Assembly (NCBI GenBank): GCA_026004875.1
Contig: BPJZ01000014.1
Location: 32,016 to 96,015, forward strand
Reading direction: 5' to 3'
Length of the DNA stretch: 64,000 nucleotides
Origin: Candidatus Poribacteria bacterium
Lineage (GTDB): Bacteria; Poribacteria; WGA-4E; GCA-2687025
Shown piece by piece: positions 9,584-19,452 of this stretch. How positions within the stretch are numbered: the first letter of the stretch is position 1; every line of letters starts with the position of its first letter. A model generated the notes under the pieces. It was not told where the DNA came from, made no database searches, and worked only from the letters and a program-made list of their open reading frames with translations. The position numbers were made by a program, and so were the translations under genes.

Positions 9584-10567
9584 ATGTCGCAGATCGTCGT
9601 CGAGGGGCTGACCAAGACCTACCAAATCGCAGAGCGCGAACCGGGTCCGTGGGGGGCGGTTCGGGGGCTCTTCCGTCGTCGTTATCGGAGGGTTGTCGCT
9701 GTCCGAGACGTCTCGTTCTCCGTCGAATCAGGAGAGCTGATCGGCTACGTTGGCCCAAACGGAGCGGGGAAGTCCACCACGATTAAGATTCTCGCCGGAA
9801 TTCTCGTCCCCGACTCGGGTCGATGTCGCGTGTTGGGACGGGTTCCCTGGCGAGAGCGGGTCGCCCACACGGCGCGAATTGGAGTGGTCTTTGGCCAGCG
9901 TACTCAGCTCTGGTGGGACCTGCCGGTGATCGAATCGTTCGAACTGCTCCGGGACATCTATCGCGTACCGGAAACCGTCTACCGAAAGCATCGGGACGAG
10001 CTGGTCGACCGCCTGGAGCTGAGCCCACTGCTTGACACTCCTGTGCGTCAGCTAAGCCTTGGGCAACGGATGCGCTGCGACCTGGCCGCCGCTCTGCTTC
10101 ACGGTCCGGCGGTGCTTTTTTTGGACGAACCGACGATCGGGCTGGACGCCGCTTCTAAGCTCGCCGTTCGGGACTTCCTCTGGGAGATCAACCGAGAGCG
10201 AAACGTCACCATTCTCCTGACCACTCACGACATGGACGATATCGAGGCGCTCTGCAGCCGAGTGATCGTCATTGCGGACGGGGAGGTCTTCTACGATGGC
10301 TCCCTAGAAGGGCTCCGCGCCCGTGTGACGAACGAACGGCGGCTGATCGTAGACTTGGAGGACCCCGGGCTCCCCCTCCGGGTAGAAGGAGCTGTGGAGA
10401 TCCAACGGGAAGGGCATCGAAGGGTTCTCTCCTTTGACCCGACCAAGACGCCAACTCCCCTTCTGATCGCCGACGTCACGGCTAAGTACCCCGTTCGGGA
10501 CCTGTTCGTCGAGAACCCGCCAATCGAGGAGATCGTCGCTCAGCTCTACCGGGACCGGGAGCGATGA
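9584..10567 (+). CDS. ABC-2-type exporter, ATP-binding subunit
   Basis: 327 residues. Walker A is GPNGAGKST near residue 57, the signature is LSLGQRMRCDLAAALL, Walker B is VLFLDEPTIGLD and the H-loop is TTHDMDD. The insertion before the signature (FGQRTQLWWDLPVIESFELL) is typical of the ATPases paired with DUF990/ABC-2 permeases. The ATG at 9584 is used because upstream in-frame codons lack a ribosome site and GGGGGAGG precedes this ATG. It overlaps the first permease gene by 4 bases. It probably energises export of a lipid, drug or glycan; the substrate is unknown. Confidence 0.93.
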   Translation: MSQIVVEGLTKTYQIAEREPGPWGAVRGLFRRRYRRVVAVRDVSFSVESGELIGYVGPNGAGKSTTIKILAGILVPDSGRCRVLGRVPWRERVAHTARIGVVFGQRTQLWWDLPVIESFELLRDIYRVPETVYRKHRDELVDRLELSPLLDTPVRQLSLGQRMRCDLAAALLHGPAVLFLDEPTIGLDAASKLAVRDFLWEINRERNVTILLTTHDMDDIEALCSRVIVIADGEVFYDGSLEGLRARVTNERRLIVDLEDPGLPLRVEGAVEIQREGHRRVLSFDPTKTPTPLLIADVTAKYPVRDLFVENPPIEEIVAQLYRDRER

Positions 10568-11355
10568 AGGCTTATTGGTCGGTGTTTCGAGCCCGATTCA
10601 CGGTGCAGCTGCAGTATCGCGCAGCGGCGGCGGCCGGACTGGTCACCCAGGCCTTTTGGGGCCTGCTCCGGGTGATGGTCTTAGAGGCCTTTTATCGCTC
10701 TGCGGAGGCCGTTCCGCCCCTCTCCCTTCCCGAGGCGATCACCTACACCTGGCTTGGACAGTGTCTCTTTCGGCTGATTTTTTTGAGCCCGGACCCAGAA
10801 GTTCGGGAGATGATGCGCGCTGGGACGGTCGCTTATGAGATGGCCCGGCCGGTGGACCTTTACGCGTTTTGGCTCTCCCGCGCCCTTGCTGATCGGATCG
10901 TACCGACAGTGCTCCGGGCCGTTCCGATGGCAGTTTTGGCGACGGTCTTCTTTGGGATGCAGTTCCCCCCGTCCTTGGGGGCGTTGGGTGCGTGGGCGCT
11001 GGCGCTGGTCGGCGCGCTGTTTTTGAGCGCGGCCATCTCCGTTCTTTTGACCGTCAGCCTGCTCTGGACAATCGCCGGGGAGGGAATCACGCGGCTTGTT
11101 CCCGCCGTGGCCTTGTTTCTTTCCGGGCTGTACATTCCTCTGCCGCTCTTCCCTGAGTGGTGTCAACCGGTTTTCGACCTGCTCCCGTTCCGCGGGCTGG
11201 GGGACCTACCATTTCGCCTTTACACCGGTCACCTTCCGCCGGAGGCGGTCTTCTCCGTTATCCTTCGTCAGTGGGTTTGGATTGGTGTTTTCGTCCTCCT
11301 TGGAAGGAGCGCGCTTCGCCAGGGGATGCGGCGGCTGGTCGTTCAGGGGGGATGA
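10564..11355 (+). CDS. ABC-2-type permease subunit 1 (DUF990-like)
   Basis: 263 residues with about six membrane segments. It opens with MKAYWSVFRARFTVQLQYRAAAAAGLVTQAFWG, a layout typical of one of the paired ABC-2 permeases. A cytoplasmic loop carries MARPVDLYAFWLSRALAD. ATGA overlaps join it to the ATPase gene before and the second permease gene after, so the three subunits are probably made together. The second permease is a distant paralogue, as usual in these heteromeric exporters. Confidence 0.88.
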   Translation: MKAYWSVFRARFTVQLQYRAAAAAGLVTQAFWGLLRVMVLEAFYRSAEAVPPLSLPEAITYTWLGQCLFRLIFLSPDPEVREMMRAGTVAYEMARPVDLYAFWLSRALADRIVPTVLRAVPMAVLATVFFGMQFPPSLGALGAWALALVGALFLSAAISVLLTVSLLWTIAGEGITRLVPAVALFLSGLYIPLPLFPEWCQPVFDLLPFRGLGDLPFRLYTGHLPPEAVFSVILRQWVWIGVFVLLGRSALRQGMRRLVVQGG

Positions 11356-12158
11356 AGATGAGCGGCTTTCGTCTTTACTGGCGGTTGATCGGCGCCTCGA
11401 TCCGGGCTCAGATGCAGTATCGCGCCTCGTTCTGGATGCACTCAGTAGCCCATCTGGTGGACACCGGCTTGGAATTTCTGGCCATCTGGGCGCTGTTTGC
11501 CCGGTTCCGGCAGGTGCTGGGCTGGACGCTTCCAGAGGTCGCCTTTTTCTACGGCACGATCAACATTGCCTTCTCGATTGCCGACGCGTTTAACCGAGGC
11601 TTCGACCTGTTCGGTCAGAAGGTGCGCTCTGGAGACTTCGATCTGATCCTCATTCGACCCCGGTCCACGGCCCTTCAGATTGCCGCTCAGGAGCTCCGTT
11701 TGATGCGAGTGGGGAGACTCTCCCAGTCGTGTGTTGTCTTCGGGTGGGCCAGCTGGAAGCTGAACGTCCTCTGGAGTCCGGAGTGGTGTCTGCTGCTGTT
11801 GTGGACCCTGCTCGGGACAGTGGCTTTGTTCTACGCCCTTTTTGTTCTTCAAGCGACGCTGGCCTTTTGGACCACTGAGACGTTGGAGGTTGTTAACGCC
11901 GTCACCTACGGGGGCGTGGAGGCCGGGCAGTACCCGATTGCGCTCTATCGTCCTTGGCTGCGCGAGTTTCTGACCTACGGCGTTCCGATCGCCTGCGTGA
12001 ACTACTATCCGATCTTGGCCCTTTTGGGGAAGCCGGACCCGCTCGGGGCCCCTCTTTGGGTCGGATGGCTTTCTCCGCTGGCGGGAATGGCCTTCTTGGG
12101 AGTTGCCCTCTTCGCGTGGGAGCTGGGCGTTCGGCACTACCGGTCGACGGGAAGCTAA
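11352..12158 (+). CDS. ABC-2-type permease subunit 2 (DUF990-like)
   Basis: 268 residues, polytopic. It starts MKMSGFRLYWRLIGASIRAQMQYRASFWM, echoing the RAxxxxQLQYRA pattern of the first permease. The segment GDFDLILIRPRSTALQI corresponds to the ARPVDLYAF loop of the partner. The ATG at 11352 overlaps the previous stop (ATGA); longer upstream frames are out-of-frame readings of permease 1. No periplasmic adaptor lies beside it; the TolC gene 4.6 kb away is a possible but unproven partner. Confidence 0.88.
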   Translation: MKMSGFRLYWRLIGASIRAQMQYRASFWMHSVAHLVDTGLEFLAIWALFARFRQVLGWTLPEVAFFYGTINIAFSIADAFNRGFDLFGQKVRSGDFDLILIRPRSTALQIAAQELRLMRVGRLSQSCVVFGWASWKLNVLWSPEWCLLLLWTLLGTVALFYALFVLQATLAFWTTETLEVVNAVTYGGVEAGQYPIALYRPWLREFLTYGVPIACVNYYPILALLGKPDPLGAPLWVGWLSPLAGMAFLGVALFAWELGVRHYRSTGS

Positions 12159-12196
12159 GAAACGATCTCAGGAGGGATCTTGGCTGTTGCCGGGCG

Positions 12197-12225
12197 TTGA
12201 CCCCTCTTGGAGGGCGGCCTACACT
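12197..12225 (+). promoter_or_regulatory. Sigma-70-type promoter for malate dehydrogenase gene
   Basis: TTGACC (12197-12202), 17-base spacer, TACACT (12220-12225), 88 bases before the mdh start. The same hexamers with the same spacing occur before moxR at 20551-20579. Confidence 0.65.
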
Positions 12226-12312
12226 AGGAAAGGGGACGAGAGGCTACCCCGCTCGATGAGTCCGAGAGCTCGCTACAGGCGCGCACCGCAAACCTAACAA
12301 GGAGCATCCTCA

Positions 12313-13326
12313 ATGGAGTACCTGACCAGCGAACGGGTCGCCGTTCTTGGCGCCGCTGGAGCGATCGGGTCAAACCTGACACAGATCATCCTGACCTTGC
12401 GCATCTCGAACAACGTCGTTATGTTCGATCCCTACGCGCCTGGACTGGAAGGCGCAGCGGAGGAGATGTACCACTGCAGTTTTCCCGGGGCGACCATCAC
12501 CTGGACGACCGACCTGGCCGAGGCGCTTGAGGGGACTTCGTACGTGGTGACCTCCGGCGGTGCGCCACGCCGGGAAGGAATGACCCGCGAAGACCTTCGA
12601 CGGGACAACTGTAAGATCGCCAAGGAGCTGGGGGAGCACATCCGCAAGTACGCTCCCGATCTGAAGTTCTTAATCGTCATCTTCAACCCAGCGGACATCA
12701 CCGGTCTGACGGCGCTGGTGCACTCTGGCCTTCCTCCCAGCCGGGTTACGACGCTGGCCGCGCTGGACTCCACTCGCCTGCAAACGGCGCTCGCTCAAAA
12801 GTTCGGGGTCCCTCAAGACAAGGTCACCGGCTGCCGCACCTACGGCGGCCACGGCGAGAAGATGGCCGTCTTCAAGTCCACCATTCGAATAGACGGCAAG
12901 CCGTTGACGGAGTATCTCGAAGAGGGGCTGCTCCCCCGCGAGGAATGGGAGGCCGTCCAGGAGCACGTCCGCAACGGCGGAGCGCGGATTATCAAGTTGC
13001 GCGGACGAAGCTCCTTCCAGTCACCGGCCCATCACAGCGCGCTCATGCTCAAGTCGGTGATCGACGGTAGCGAATACCCTTGGCCCTGCGGGGCATATAT
13101 CGCCGAGGGAGAGTTTGCCGGGGTGATGATGGCCGCCGACACGACGTTGACTCGAAACGGTGTGGTTGTCCGTGTCCCAGAGGGGGATCCGGAGGACATG
13201 GCGTTGCTCCGCGACTCTTACGAGCATCTGATCCAGCTTCGCAACCAAACGATCGAGGACGGCCTGCTTCCGCCCTTGAAGGAGTGGCCGCGTTACAACC
13301 GGCACCTTGGCGTTCCGCCGCGGTAG
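12313..13326 (+). CDS. mdh: Malate dehydrogenase (lactate/malate dehydrogenase family)
   Basis: 337 residues; AAGGAG precedes the ATG. The nucleotide-binding motif is VLGAAGAIGSNL. The Arg pair of the substrate loop appears in APRREGMTREDL. The NP motif is IVIFNPADITG, followed by LAALDSTRLQTALA, and the catalytic His is in RTYGGHGEKMAVF. The loop with two Arg favours malate over lactate. The protein is slightly longer than typical MDH and resembles the malate-dehydrogenase-like proteins of Bacteroidetes and relatives. It oxidises malate to oxaloacetate in the TCA cycle; icd and sdhAB lie 47 kb away in the same window. It has its own promoter and ends convergent with the MFS gene. Confidence 0.85.
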   Translation: MEYLTSERVAVLGAAGAIGSNLTQIILTLRISNNVVMFDPYAPGLEGAAEEMYHCSFPGATITWTTDLAEALEGTSYVVTSGGAPRREGMTREDLRRDNCKIAKELGEHIRKYAPDLKFLIVIFNPADITGLTALVHSGLPPSRVTTLAALDSTRLQTALAQKFGVPQDKVTGCRTYGGHGEKMAVFKSTIRIDGKPLTEYLEEGLLPREEWEAVQEHVRNGGARIIKLRGRSSFQSPAHHSALMLKSVIDGSEYPWPCGAYIAEGEFAGVMMAADTTLTRNGVVVRVPEGDPEDMALLRDSYEHLIQLRNQTIEDGLLPPLKEWPRYNRHLGVPPR

Positions 13327-13347
13327 ACCGGTTCGAGCGTCTTGGGC

Positions 13348-13387
13348 GGGGGAGCTCCCCTAGATGCCCTCATGAAGGAGCTCCCCC
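13348..13387. terminator. Inverted repeat between convergent mdh and MFS genes
   Basis: GGGGGAGCTCC (13348-13358) pairs perfectly with GGAGCTCCCCC (13377-13387). The second arm lies inside the last codons of the minus-strand MFS gene. There is no T-tract, so an intrinsic terminator is only possible; it may instead slow read-through from either side. Confidence 0.4.
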
Positions 13388-14724
13388 TCCAAAGCTGCTG
13401 AGGCTTCGCGCGCCCGTTCTGGCCGCACCCACAGCAGGAGCAACATTCCCAGCAGGAAGAAGACGATCACAAACAGAATCGCCTGCCGAAACGATCCGGT
13501 CAGGTGGCGGACGGTCGCTAACGCGATCGGGCCGCCGATCGCAGAAAACTTGGCAAAGACGGAATAAAATCCGTAAAACTCCGCCGACGCCCGTTCAGGG
13601 ATCATCACTGCGTACAACGACCGGCTGAGCGCCTGCGAGCCGCCAAGCACAATCCCCACCAGCGCCCCCAGCACCATATAGTGAACTGCCGTTGTGATCC
13701 AGTAGGCGGAGACGACTACGCCGGTCCAACCCACCAGGGCAACGAGGATCGCCGCCTTTGCACCGATCCGATCGGCCAACTGCCCGAAAGCGACCGCACC
13801 CCCCATCGCGATAAACTGGATCATCAACAGCGTGGCCATCAATACCGGCGCGCCAAGCTGAAGCTCCTGCCTGCCGTACATCGTCGCCATGGAGATCACG
13901 GTCTGAATGCCGTCGTTGTAGACCATAAAGGCCAACAGAAAGAACGTCAGGTCGCGCAGCCGCCGAACCTGGAGGGTAGTCCTCCAGACCCGCCGGAATC
14001 CCAGCCGAGCGTACCCCGTTAACGAAGGCTTGGCGCCCTTCGCCGGAGAACCTGAAGAGGCCCCTGGCTCCCGGAGGAGAAAGGCCGTAACTAGTGCAAA
14101 CCCTCCCCACCAGAGCGCCGCGGAGGCCATCGCGATCCGAGCGGCCGCCGGCTCGCTCAACCCGAAGCGCTCGTGAAAGGAGATCAACACCAGCGAGAGC
14201 GCAAAGTGAAGCCCACCCCCCAGATAACCGTAAGCAAACCCCCGACTGGAAAGCCGATCCTCCGACCCCGGCGGAGCGATCAGCGGTAAGAAGGCGTCGT
14301 AAAAGACGTTCGCACCAACAAAACCGATCTGGGAGAGAAGGAACAGACCGGCCGTCCAAAGGACCGCTCCGGCCCCTGCAGTGCCGAGCAAGGCGGTGGC
14401 CACAGCGCCGGTGTAACAGAAGATCAGAAGCATCCGCTTCCGAGCGTTGGCGAAATCGGCGACGGCCCCCAGGACGGGGGCCGTCGCAAAGACCACCAAC
14501 GCCGACAAGCCGACCATCCACCCCCAGAGCGTCTCCGCCGCAAAGGCGCGGCCAAAAAAGACCGCTCCCCCCTGAGGAACCACGACACTGGCAAAATAGA
14601 TCGGCAACACAGCGGCGACGATCGTCGTCGCGTAGGCCGAATTGGCCCAGTCGTACATCACCCACCCCAAGAGGACCCGCCGGTCCCCTCGGACTCCCTG
14701 GACGGAAGCGTCACCCTTCGCCAT
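13360..14724 (-). CDS. MFS transporter, UMF1 family
   Basis: About 454 residues and twelve predicted membrane segments. The opening GWVMYDWANSAYATTIVAAVLPIYF is the signature of the UMF1 (Atg22-like) MFS family. Other conserved parts are PVLGAVADFANARKRML, VGANVFYDAFLP and GGSQALSRSLYAVMIPERASAEFYGFYSV. The start at 14724 (MAKGDASVQG) is preferred to longer frames because it overlaps the end of the hydrolase gene by 14 bases and removes a non-hydrophobic extension. Substrates of bacterial UMF1 proteins are mostly unknown; export or uptake of small metabolites is likely. Confidence 0.87.
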   Translation of the reverse strand: MAKGDASVQGVRGDRRVLLGWVMYDWANSAYATTIVAAVLPIYFASVVVPQGGAVFFGRAFAAETLWGWMVGLSALVVFATAPVLGAVADFANARKRMLLIFCYTGAVATALLGTAGAGAVLWTAGLFLLSQIGFVGANVFYDAFLPLIAPPGSEDRLSSRGFAYGYLGGGLHFALSLVLISFHERFGLSEPAAARIAMASAALWWGGFALVTAFLLREPGASSGSPAKGAKPSLTGYARLGFRRVWRTTLQVRRLRDLTFFLLAFMVYNDGIQTVISMATMYGRQELQLGAPVLMATLLMIQFIAMGGAVAFGQLADRIGAKAAILVALVGWTGVVVSAYWITTAVHYMVLGALVGIVLGGSQALSRSLYAVMIPERASAEFYGFYSVFAKFSAIGGPIALATVRHLTGSFRQAILFVIVFFLLGMLLLLWVRPERAREASAALEGELLHEGI

Positions 14725-15499
14725 GCTGCAGCGTCCGGGCGAAGAAAGTGTCGATCCGCGCCCAGGCGTCGGCGGCGTCCTGCTCGCGGTAGCCACCCTG
14801 GTTGTTCGGGTTCATGAACGCATGGCCGGCATCGGGATAGACGTGTACTTCCACGTCCTTCCCCAGCTCCTGGAGGGTCGCTTCAAAGCGGCGGACGCCC
14901 TCGACCGGGATACCTCGATCTTGGCCGCCAAAGATCCCCAACACCGACGCCCGAATGTTGTCAAGCAACGAGCGGTCCTCCGTCAGCCGTCCGTAGCAGA
15001 TGACCGCCGCCCGCAGTTCGGGGATGGAGATCGCCGCGTCTAGCGCGTAACCGCCGCCCATGCACCAACCGATCACCCCGATCCGTTCTGGGTTCACGTC
15101 GGGCCGGGAGGTAAGATAGTCGAAGGCCGCGCGCAGGTCCCGAAGGGCGCGATCCCGCGGCAGGCCGCGCGAGAGCTCGTGCGCCTCGTCTCGATCCGAA
15201 GCGCTCCGCCCCCGGTACAGGTCCACCGCCAAAGCAACGTACCCGTGCCGCGCGAAGCGCTCGGCGTTCTCCCGAACCCAGGGCACCAGACCCCACCATT
15301 CGTGAATGACGATGATCGCGGGCAGCCGCCCCTCTCCGTCGGCGGGATGGGCCAGATAGCCGGTGACCTGCTCCTCTCCGCTGGGATAAACGACCTCCTG
15401 GGCGAGAATCGCATGCTCTTCTTCCCCCCGGGCCACGACGGGGGCGCTCCCCGCTCCCACAACGAGCACTCCTAAGGCGATCCACAGCATCTCCCGCAT
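14711..15499 (-). CDS. Exported dienelactone hydrolase-family protein
   Basis: 262 residues with a signal peptide (MREMLWIALGVLVVGAGSAP). The alpha/beta hydrolase core contains HEWWG (Glu67) and GWCMGGGYA with nucleophile Cys146. Asp194 is in GGQDRGIP and His226 in DAGHAFMN, completing the DLH triad. Such proteins hydrolyse lactones or esters, and the signal peptide places it in the periplasm or outside. AAGAGGAGG precedes the ATG. It overlaps the downstream MFS gene, suggesting a hydrolyse-then-transport pair. Confidence 0.88.
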   Translation of the reverse strand: MREMLWIALGVLVVGAGSAPVVARGEEEHAILAQEVVYPSGEEQVTGYLAHPADGEGRLPAIIVIHEWWGLVPWVRENAERFARHGYVALAVDLYRGRSASDRDEAHELSRGLPRDRALRDLRAAFDYLTSRPDVNPERIGVIGWCMGGGYALDAAISIPELRAAVICYGRLTEDRSLLDNIRASVLGIFGGQDRGIPVEGVRRFEATLQELGKDVEVHVYPDAGHAFMNPNNQGGYREQDAADAWARIDTFFARTLQHGEG

Positions 15500-15537
15500 C
15501 TGAAGCCTCCTCTTGGTGATCGGTAAAGAGAGCGCGC

Positions 15538-16560
15538 CTATTCGTTCACCAGAACAGGGCCGCCAACTTCCAGGGAACGATTTGCGGCCAGCGTCACACG
15601 GATGGCGTTCACGCCGTCGTCGTAGGTGGCCTTGACCAGAGACCGGTCGCCGGTCCGGACGGCCTGGATGAAGGCATAACTTTCAATCTTAAAGATGTCC
15701 GGCTCCCCGGGAATGCGCTCCTCCGATTGGCCGCCCTCTCGAAGGATTCGGACCGAATGCTCCCAACCAGTAAAAAGGGCCGTCGTCTCGTTGGCGTAGA
15801 CACTCAGGGAGACACCGCCCCCTCCCCCGTTCGAGGAACAGCTCGACCAGAGGTTGGCAACTGCGTTGTTGGGAAAGCGCAGGTTCACAACCATCGCGTC
15901 CTCGATGTTGTAATGAGGAGCGGTGCCTCGGTTCAGGCCGCGCGCGCCGTAGGCGTGCACTTCGACCGGCAGACCGACCAGCCAGTTCACCAGGTCCACC
16001 GTATGGGTTACCTGCTCGTGGAACTGGCCTCCACTCCGTTCCTTGACCGGCCACCAGGAGCCGATACCGGCCCCCGGCTGCCGCCGTCCCCGTGGCGTCC
16101 GTCCGATCCACCCACCCAGCGTCAGGATCGCCGGATCCTCCTGAAGCAGCTCTCGGACCTTCTGAACCCCCTGACGATAACGGTTCATGTAGCCCGCAGC
16201 GGTCAGCAGGCCCTTTTCCTTCGCCCCGGCCTGAATCTCCAGCGCCCGCTTGAGGTCCAGGTCGACCGGCTTCTCGACGAAGAAGGGAATCCCCGCCTCA
16301 ACGGCCAAGAACTCCGGACCGTGCGCAAAAGGCGGCAGCACAAAATAGGCCGCGTCCAACTCGACGCGTTGGAACATCTCCTGAGCATCCGAAAAGGTTT
16401 GAGTTTGGGGACCTCCGTAGGTGTTCCGGACGTACTCTAAACGTTCCGGGTTTAAGTCGCAGAAGGCGACGAGGTCCACTTCCGGATGTTCAGCCAACGC
16501 CTTGATGTGGTTCTCCGCCATACCGCCACAGCCGACAAATCCGACGCGCGTGTTTGCCAT
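15538..16560 (-). CDS. Gfo/Idh/MocA-family oxidoreductase
   Basis: 340 residues. Rossmann motif VGFVGCGGMAENHIKAL is at the N-terminus and the conserved EKPVDLDL motif is near residue 95. The C-terminal domain contains GGQFHEQVTHTVDLVNWL, with the His pair expected at the sugar site. Family members oxidise or reduce sugars and cyclitols (for example inositol dehydrogenase). It is one of two such proteins in the window. It lies first in a minus-strand run ahead of the DLH and MFS genes, with 38 bases between, so co-transcription is likely. The specific substrate is not predictable. Confidence 0.88.
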   Translation of the reverse strand: MANTRVGFVGCGGMAENHIKALAEHPEVDLVAFCDLNPERLEYVRNTYGGPQTQTFSDAQEMFQRVELDAAYFVLPPFAHGPEFLAVEAGIPFFVEKPVDLDLKRALEIQAGAKEKGLLTAAGYMNRYRQGVQKVRELLQEDPAILTLGGWIGRTPRGRRQPGAGIGSWWPVKERSGGQFHEQVTHTVDLVNWLVGLPVEVHAYGARGLNRGTAPHYNIEDAMVVNLRFPNNAVANLWSSCSSNGGGGGVSLSVYANETTALFTGWEHSVRILREGGQSEERIPGEPDIFKIESYAFIQAVRTGDRSLVKATYDDGVNAIRVTLAANRSLEVGGPVLVNE

Positions 16561-16711
16561 CGAGGACTTCCTTTCTCAACCGGATGAGGAGAGCCGCTCT
16601 TGACGCTTGGGTCAGAGTTTGGGATTACTTTACGCAGCGGACAGCCCGGAGAGGGCGTCCTAACGTCGGCTCTCCGAGGACTCCGTTTGCAACCAAAACG
16701 CTCACCGAGCC

Positions 16712-16720
16712 AGTATACCA
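16712..16720 (-). promoter_or_regulatory. Extended -10 promoter for Gfo/Idh/MocA operon
   Basis: On the minus strand TGGTATACT (16720-16712) gives an extended -10 (TGn-TATACT), about 150 bases before the start at 16560. No good -35 is seen. The remaining 267-bp divergent region shows no other clear element. Confidence 0.4.
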
Positions 16721-16827
16721 TGATCAGAAAGCGCGGAACATCAACGGGACAGGCCCCCGAAGACGAGATGCCCTTAACAGACGGCATCAGGCCTCAAGCA
16801 CTCCTTCTAACCTAAGGAGCACGCACG

Positions 16828-18272
16828 GTGAACAGACGGTGGCAGCGCACGGAGTTTGTGACGATTGCACTGATGGCTGTCATTGGCTTCTCTCAGGCTC
16901 AGGAACCGGAGAGCACCCCTCCCGAGGCGATGACCCTTCAGGAGGCGATCGAGTTTGCCATAGCGCATCATCCCCAGGTGAAGATCGCCGAAGAGACGGT
17001 GGTCCAGGCGAAGGCGAACCTTACCCGGGCGATCGGAGCGCTGCTCCCTCAGCTCACGCTGAACGGTTCGTTTACCTACAACGGAAAGCTGCCGCGGCAG
17101 GTGCTGGACTTTGGAGGGGAGTTCCCCTTTGGCGGCGGAGGTGATCAAGAGGCCGAACCGCCCGCAGAAGGAGAGGAGCCCCCACTCGAAGACCAGGAAG
17201 GGCCGGTCGTCGAGGCCCCGGAAACGCGGAATGGAGGACCGATTCGAAATTGAGCTAGGGACCCATCGCAACTGGATGGGTTCGGCCCAACTCCGCCAAA
17301 CGCTGTTCACCTGGGGGCGGGCGCTGAACGCCTATCGGCAATTTCAGCTCCAGCACCGGGCGGCGGAGTTCGCACTGGAACGGGCCAAGCAGACGGTCGC
17401 CCTTCAGGTTCAAGAGGCCTTCTATGGGGTCCTGTTGGCCCGAACGGTCGTGGAGGTAAGCCAGGCCGCCGTGGAGCAAGCCCAGCGCCGCCTCGACGTC
17501 GCCCAAAAGCGCTACGAAGCGGGCACGACGACCCGCTTGGAGGTCCTTCAGGCACAAGTAGGTCTTTCCACAGCTCAGGCCCAGCGGATCCGCGCCGAAA
17601 ATGCCCTCCAGATCGCCAAGCAGGGGTTTGTCCTGGCGCTGGGTTTGGCCCCAAACAATCGGGTGGAGGCGATCGGCAACCTAGAGCCGATCGCCTTTGA
17701 AGGCGAGCTGAACCCGTTGATCGAGAAGGCGCTTTTGAGCCGTCCCGATCTCCGGGAGGCCCTTTATCGCGACGAGGCCAACCGGTACTTGATCAAGATC
17801 GCTGCCGCGGGGAACAAGCCGATCGTCGCGGCAACGGCGACCTGGGCCTGGACCGACACCGAGCGCCAAAACCCTCAAAACACCTGGTCGGTCGGAGTAG
17901 GGATCAACTTCCCGATCTTCGACGGCGTCGCCACGCGCGCCCAAAAGCGCCAGGCGGAGGCCGCTAAGCGACAGAGCGAGCAGGGACTGAGCATGCTCAA
18001 GTCCGGAATCGTCTTTGAAGTACAGCGGGCTTACCGAAGCTTTATTGAGGCGCAAACGCTTCTGGAGGCCCAAGCGGACGCGCTTTCCCAGGCTGAAGAG
18101 GCGTTGCGGATCGCAAACCTCTCCTTTGCTAACGGCGTCATTACCGGTGTCGAGCTGGCCGAAGCGGAGCTTGGGACGAACCCAGGTCCAGATGTCCTAT
18201 AATCAGGCGCTTCACGACGCACTGGTCGCCTTCGCGCGCCTGGAGTACGCCGTTGGAACGCGATTGCGTTGA
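16828..18272 (+). CDS. TolC-family outer-membrane efflux protein (two frameshifts in this sequence)
   Basis: After repair, 480 residues. A GTG start follows AAGGAG. The signal peptide is within the first 27 residues ([16 protein letters not shown]). The TolC repeats follow, with [24 protein letters not shown] at the start of repeat 1 and coiled-coil segments [19 protein letters not shown] and [17 protein letters not shown] low-complexity Glu/Pro/Gly insertion lies near residues 100-135 in an outer-membrane loop position. Frame breaks are at about 17228-17240 (ETRNGG to [12 protein letters not shown]) and about 18175-18180 (ELAEAELG to [11 protein letters not shown]). The protein forms a trimeric outer-membrane duct for efflux. 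The stop overlaps the queG start. No inner-membrane RND or adaptor gene is adjacent. Confidence 0.87.
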
Positions 18273-19451
18273 GCGCAACGCTTCAGAACTCAGCGGGTAA
18301 TGACCCCGAAGGGACCCTGACCGACCGTTTGAGGGCTGAAGCGCATCGGTTGGGGTTCGAGGCCGTCGGCATCGCTCCGGCGGAGCCTCCGCCACACGCG
18401 CCGTTCCTGTGGGAATGGCTTCGGCGCGGCTATCACGGGGAGATGGCCTACGTAGCCCGCCATCCGGAGCGCAGGAGCGACCCTCGGCGACTGCTCCCTG
18501 GGGCCAGAAGCGTCGTCTGTGTGCTCCACCGCTACCGGACCCAGGAGCCGCCGCCGGAAGCGGCCTCCGACCCGCAACGTGGGCGAATCGCCCGCTACGC
18601 TTGGGGACGTGACTACCACCGGGTGATTCAAAAGCGGCTGCGCCGCCTGGCCCGTTGGCTCGAAGAGAACGCCCCGACACCGGTTCAATCCCGCGTCTTT
18701 GTGGACGCCGGTCCACTGTTGGAGCGCGACCTGGCCGCCCGCGCAGGATTAGGATGGATTGGCAAGCACACGCTCCTGCTGAACCGCCGGGACGGCTCTT
18801 ACTTCTTCTTGGGGGAGATCGTCACGACCGCCGCTCTTCGGTACGACGCTCCGACGACCGACCATTGTGGCAGTTGCACCGCCTGCTTGGAGGCATGCCC
18901 AACGGGGGCGTTTCCGGAGCCGTACGTTTTGGACGCCCGCCGATGCATCTCCTACCTGACGATCGAACTTCGCGGACCGATTCCGGCGGGAGCTGCGTCC
19001 GCAGATGCAAAACTGGGTCTTTGGCTGCGACATCTGCCAGGAGGCCTGTCCCTGGAACCGAAAGGCGGCGCGGAGCCAAGAGCCGGACTATCGCCCGCGG
19101 ATCGGCACCGTCTCTCCGAGCTTAGAGGAGCTGCTCAGTCTGAGCGAAGAGGCCTTTCGGGAGCGATTTCAGGGGACTCCTCTAATGCGGGCCAAGCGAA
19201 GCGGCCTCCTCCGGAACGCCGCCGTTGCACTAGGCAACTCCGGCGATCCCTCGGCCCTTCCGATCCTCAAGAAGGCCCTGGAGGATCCGGAGCCGCTCGT
19301 TCGAGGACATGCTGCCTGGGCAATTGGGCAGATCGGCGGACCGGAGGCTCAAGCGCTCTTGGAGGCCGCTCAGTCCCAGGAGAGCGATCCGAGCGTTCTG
19401 GAGGAGATCCAGGCGGCACTTCGAGAGATCGCCAGCCGATCTGCGGCCTGA
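18269..19451 (+). CDS. queG: Epoxyqueuosine reductase QueG with HEAT-repeat tail (frameshifted in this sequence)
   Basis: After repair, 393 residues. QueG reduces epoxyqueuosine to queuosine in tRNA using cobalamin and two [4Fe-4S] clusters. The substrate/cobalamin domain includes [12 protein letters not shown] and [22 protein letters not shown]. The first cluster motif is [16 protein letters not shown] and the second is [13 protein letters not shown]. Residues from about 305 form HEAT-like repeats ([35 protein letters not shown]). The frame breaks at GGG 18988-18990; two G restore [17 protein letters not shown]. The TTG start overlaps the tolC stop. The 3' end is a single base from the end of the convergent glycosyltransferase gene. 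Confidence 0.9.
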
Positions 19452-19452
19452 G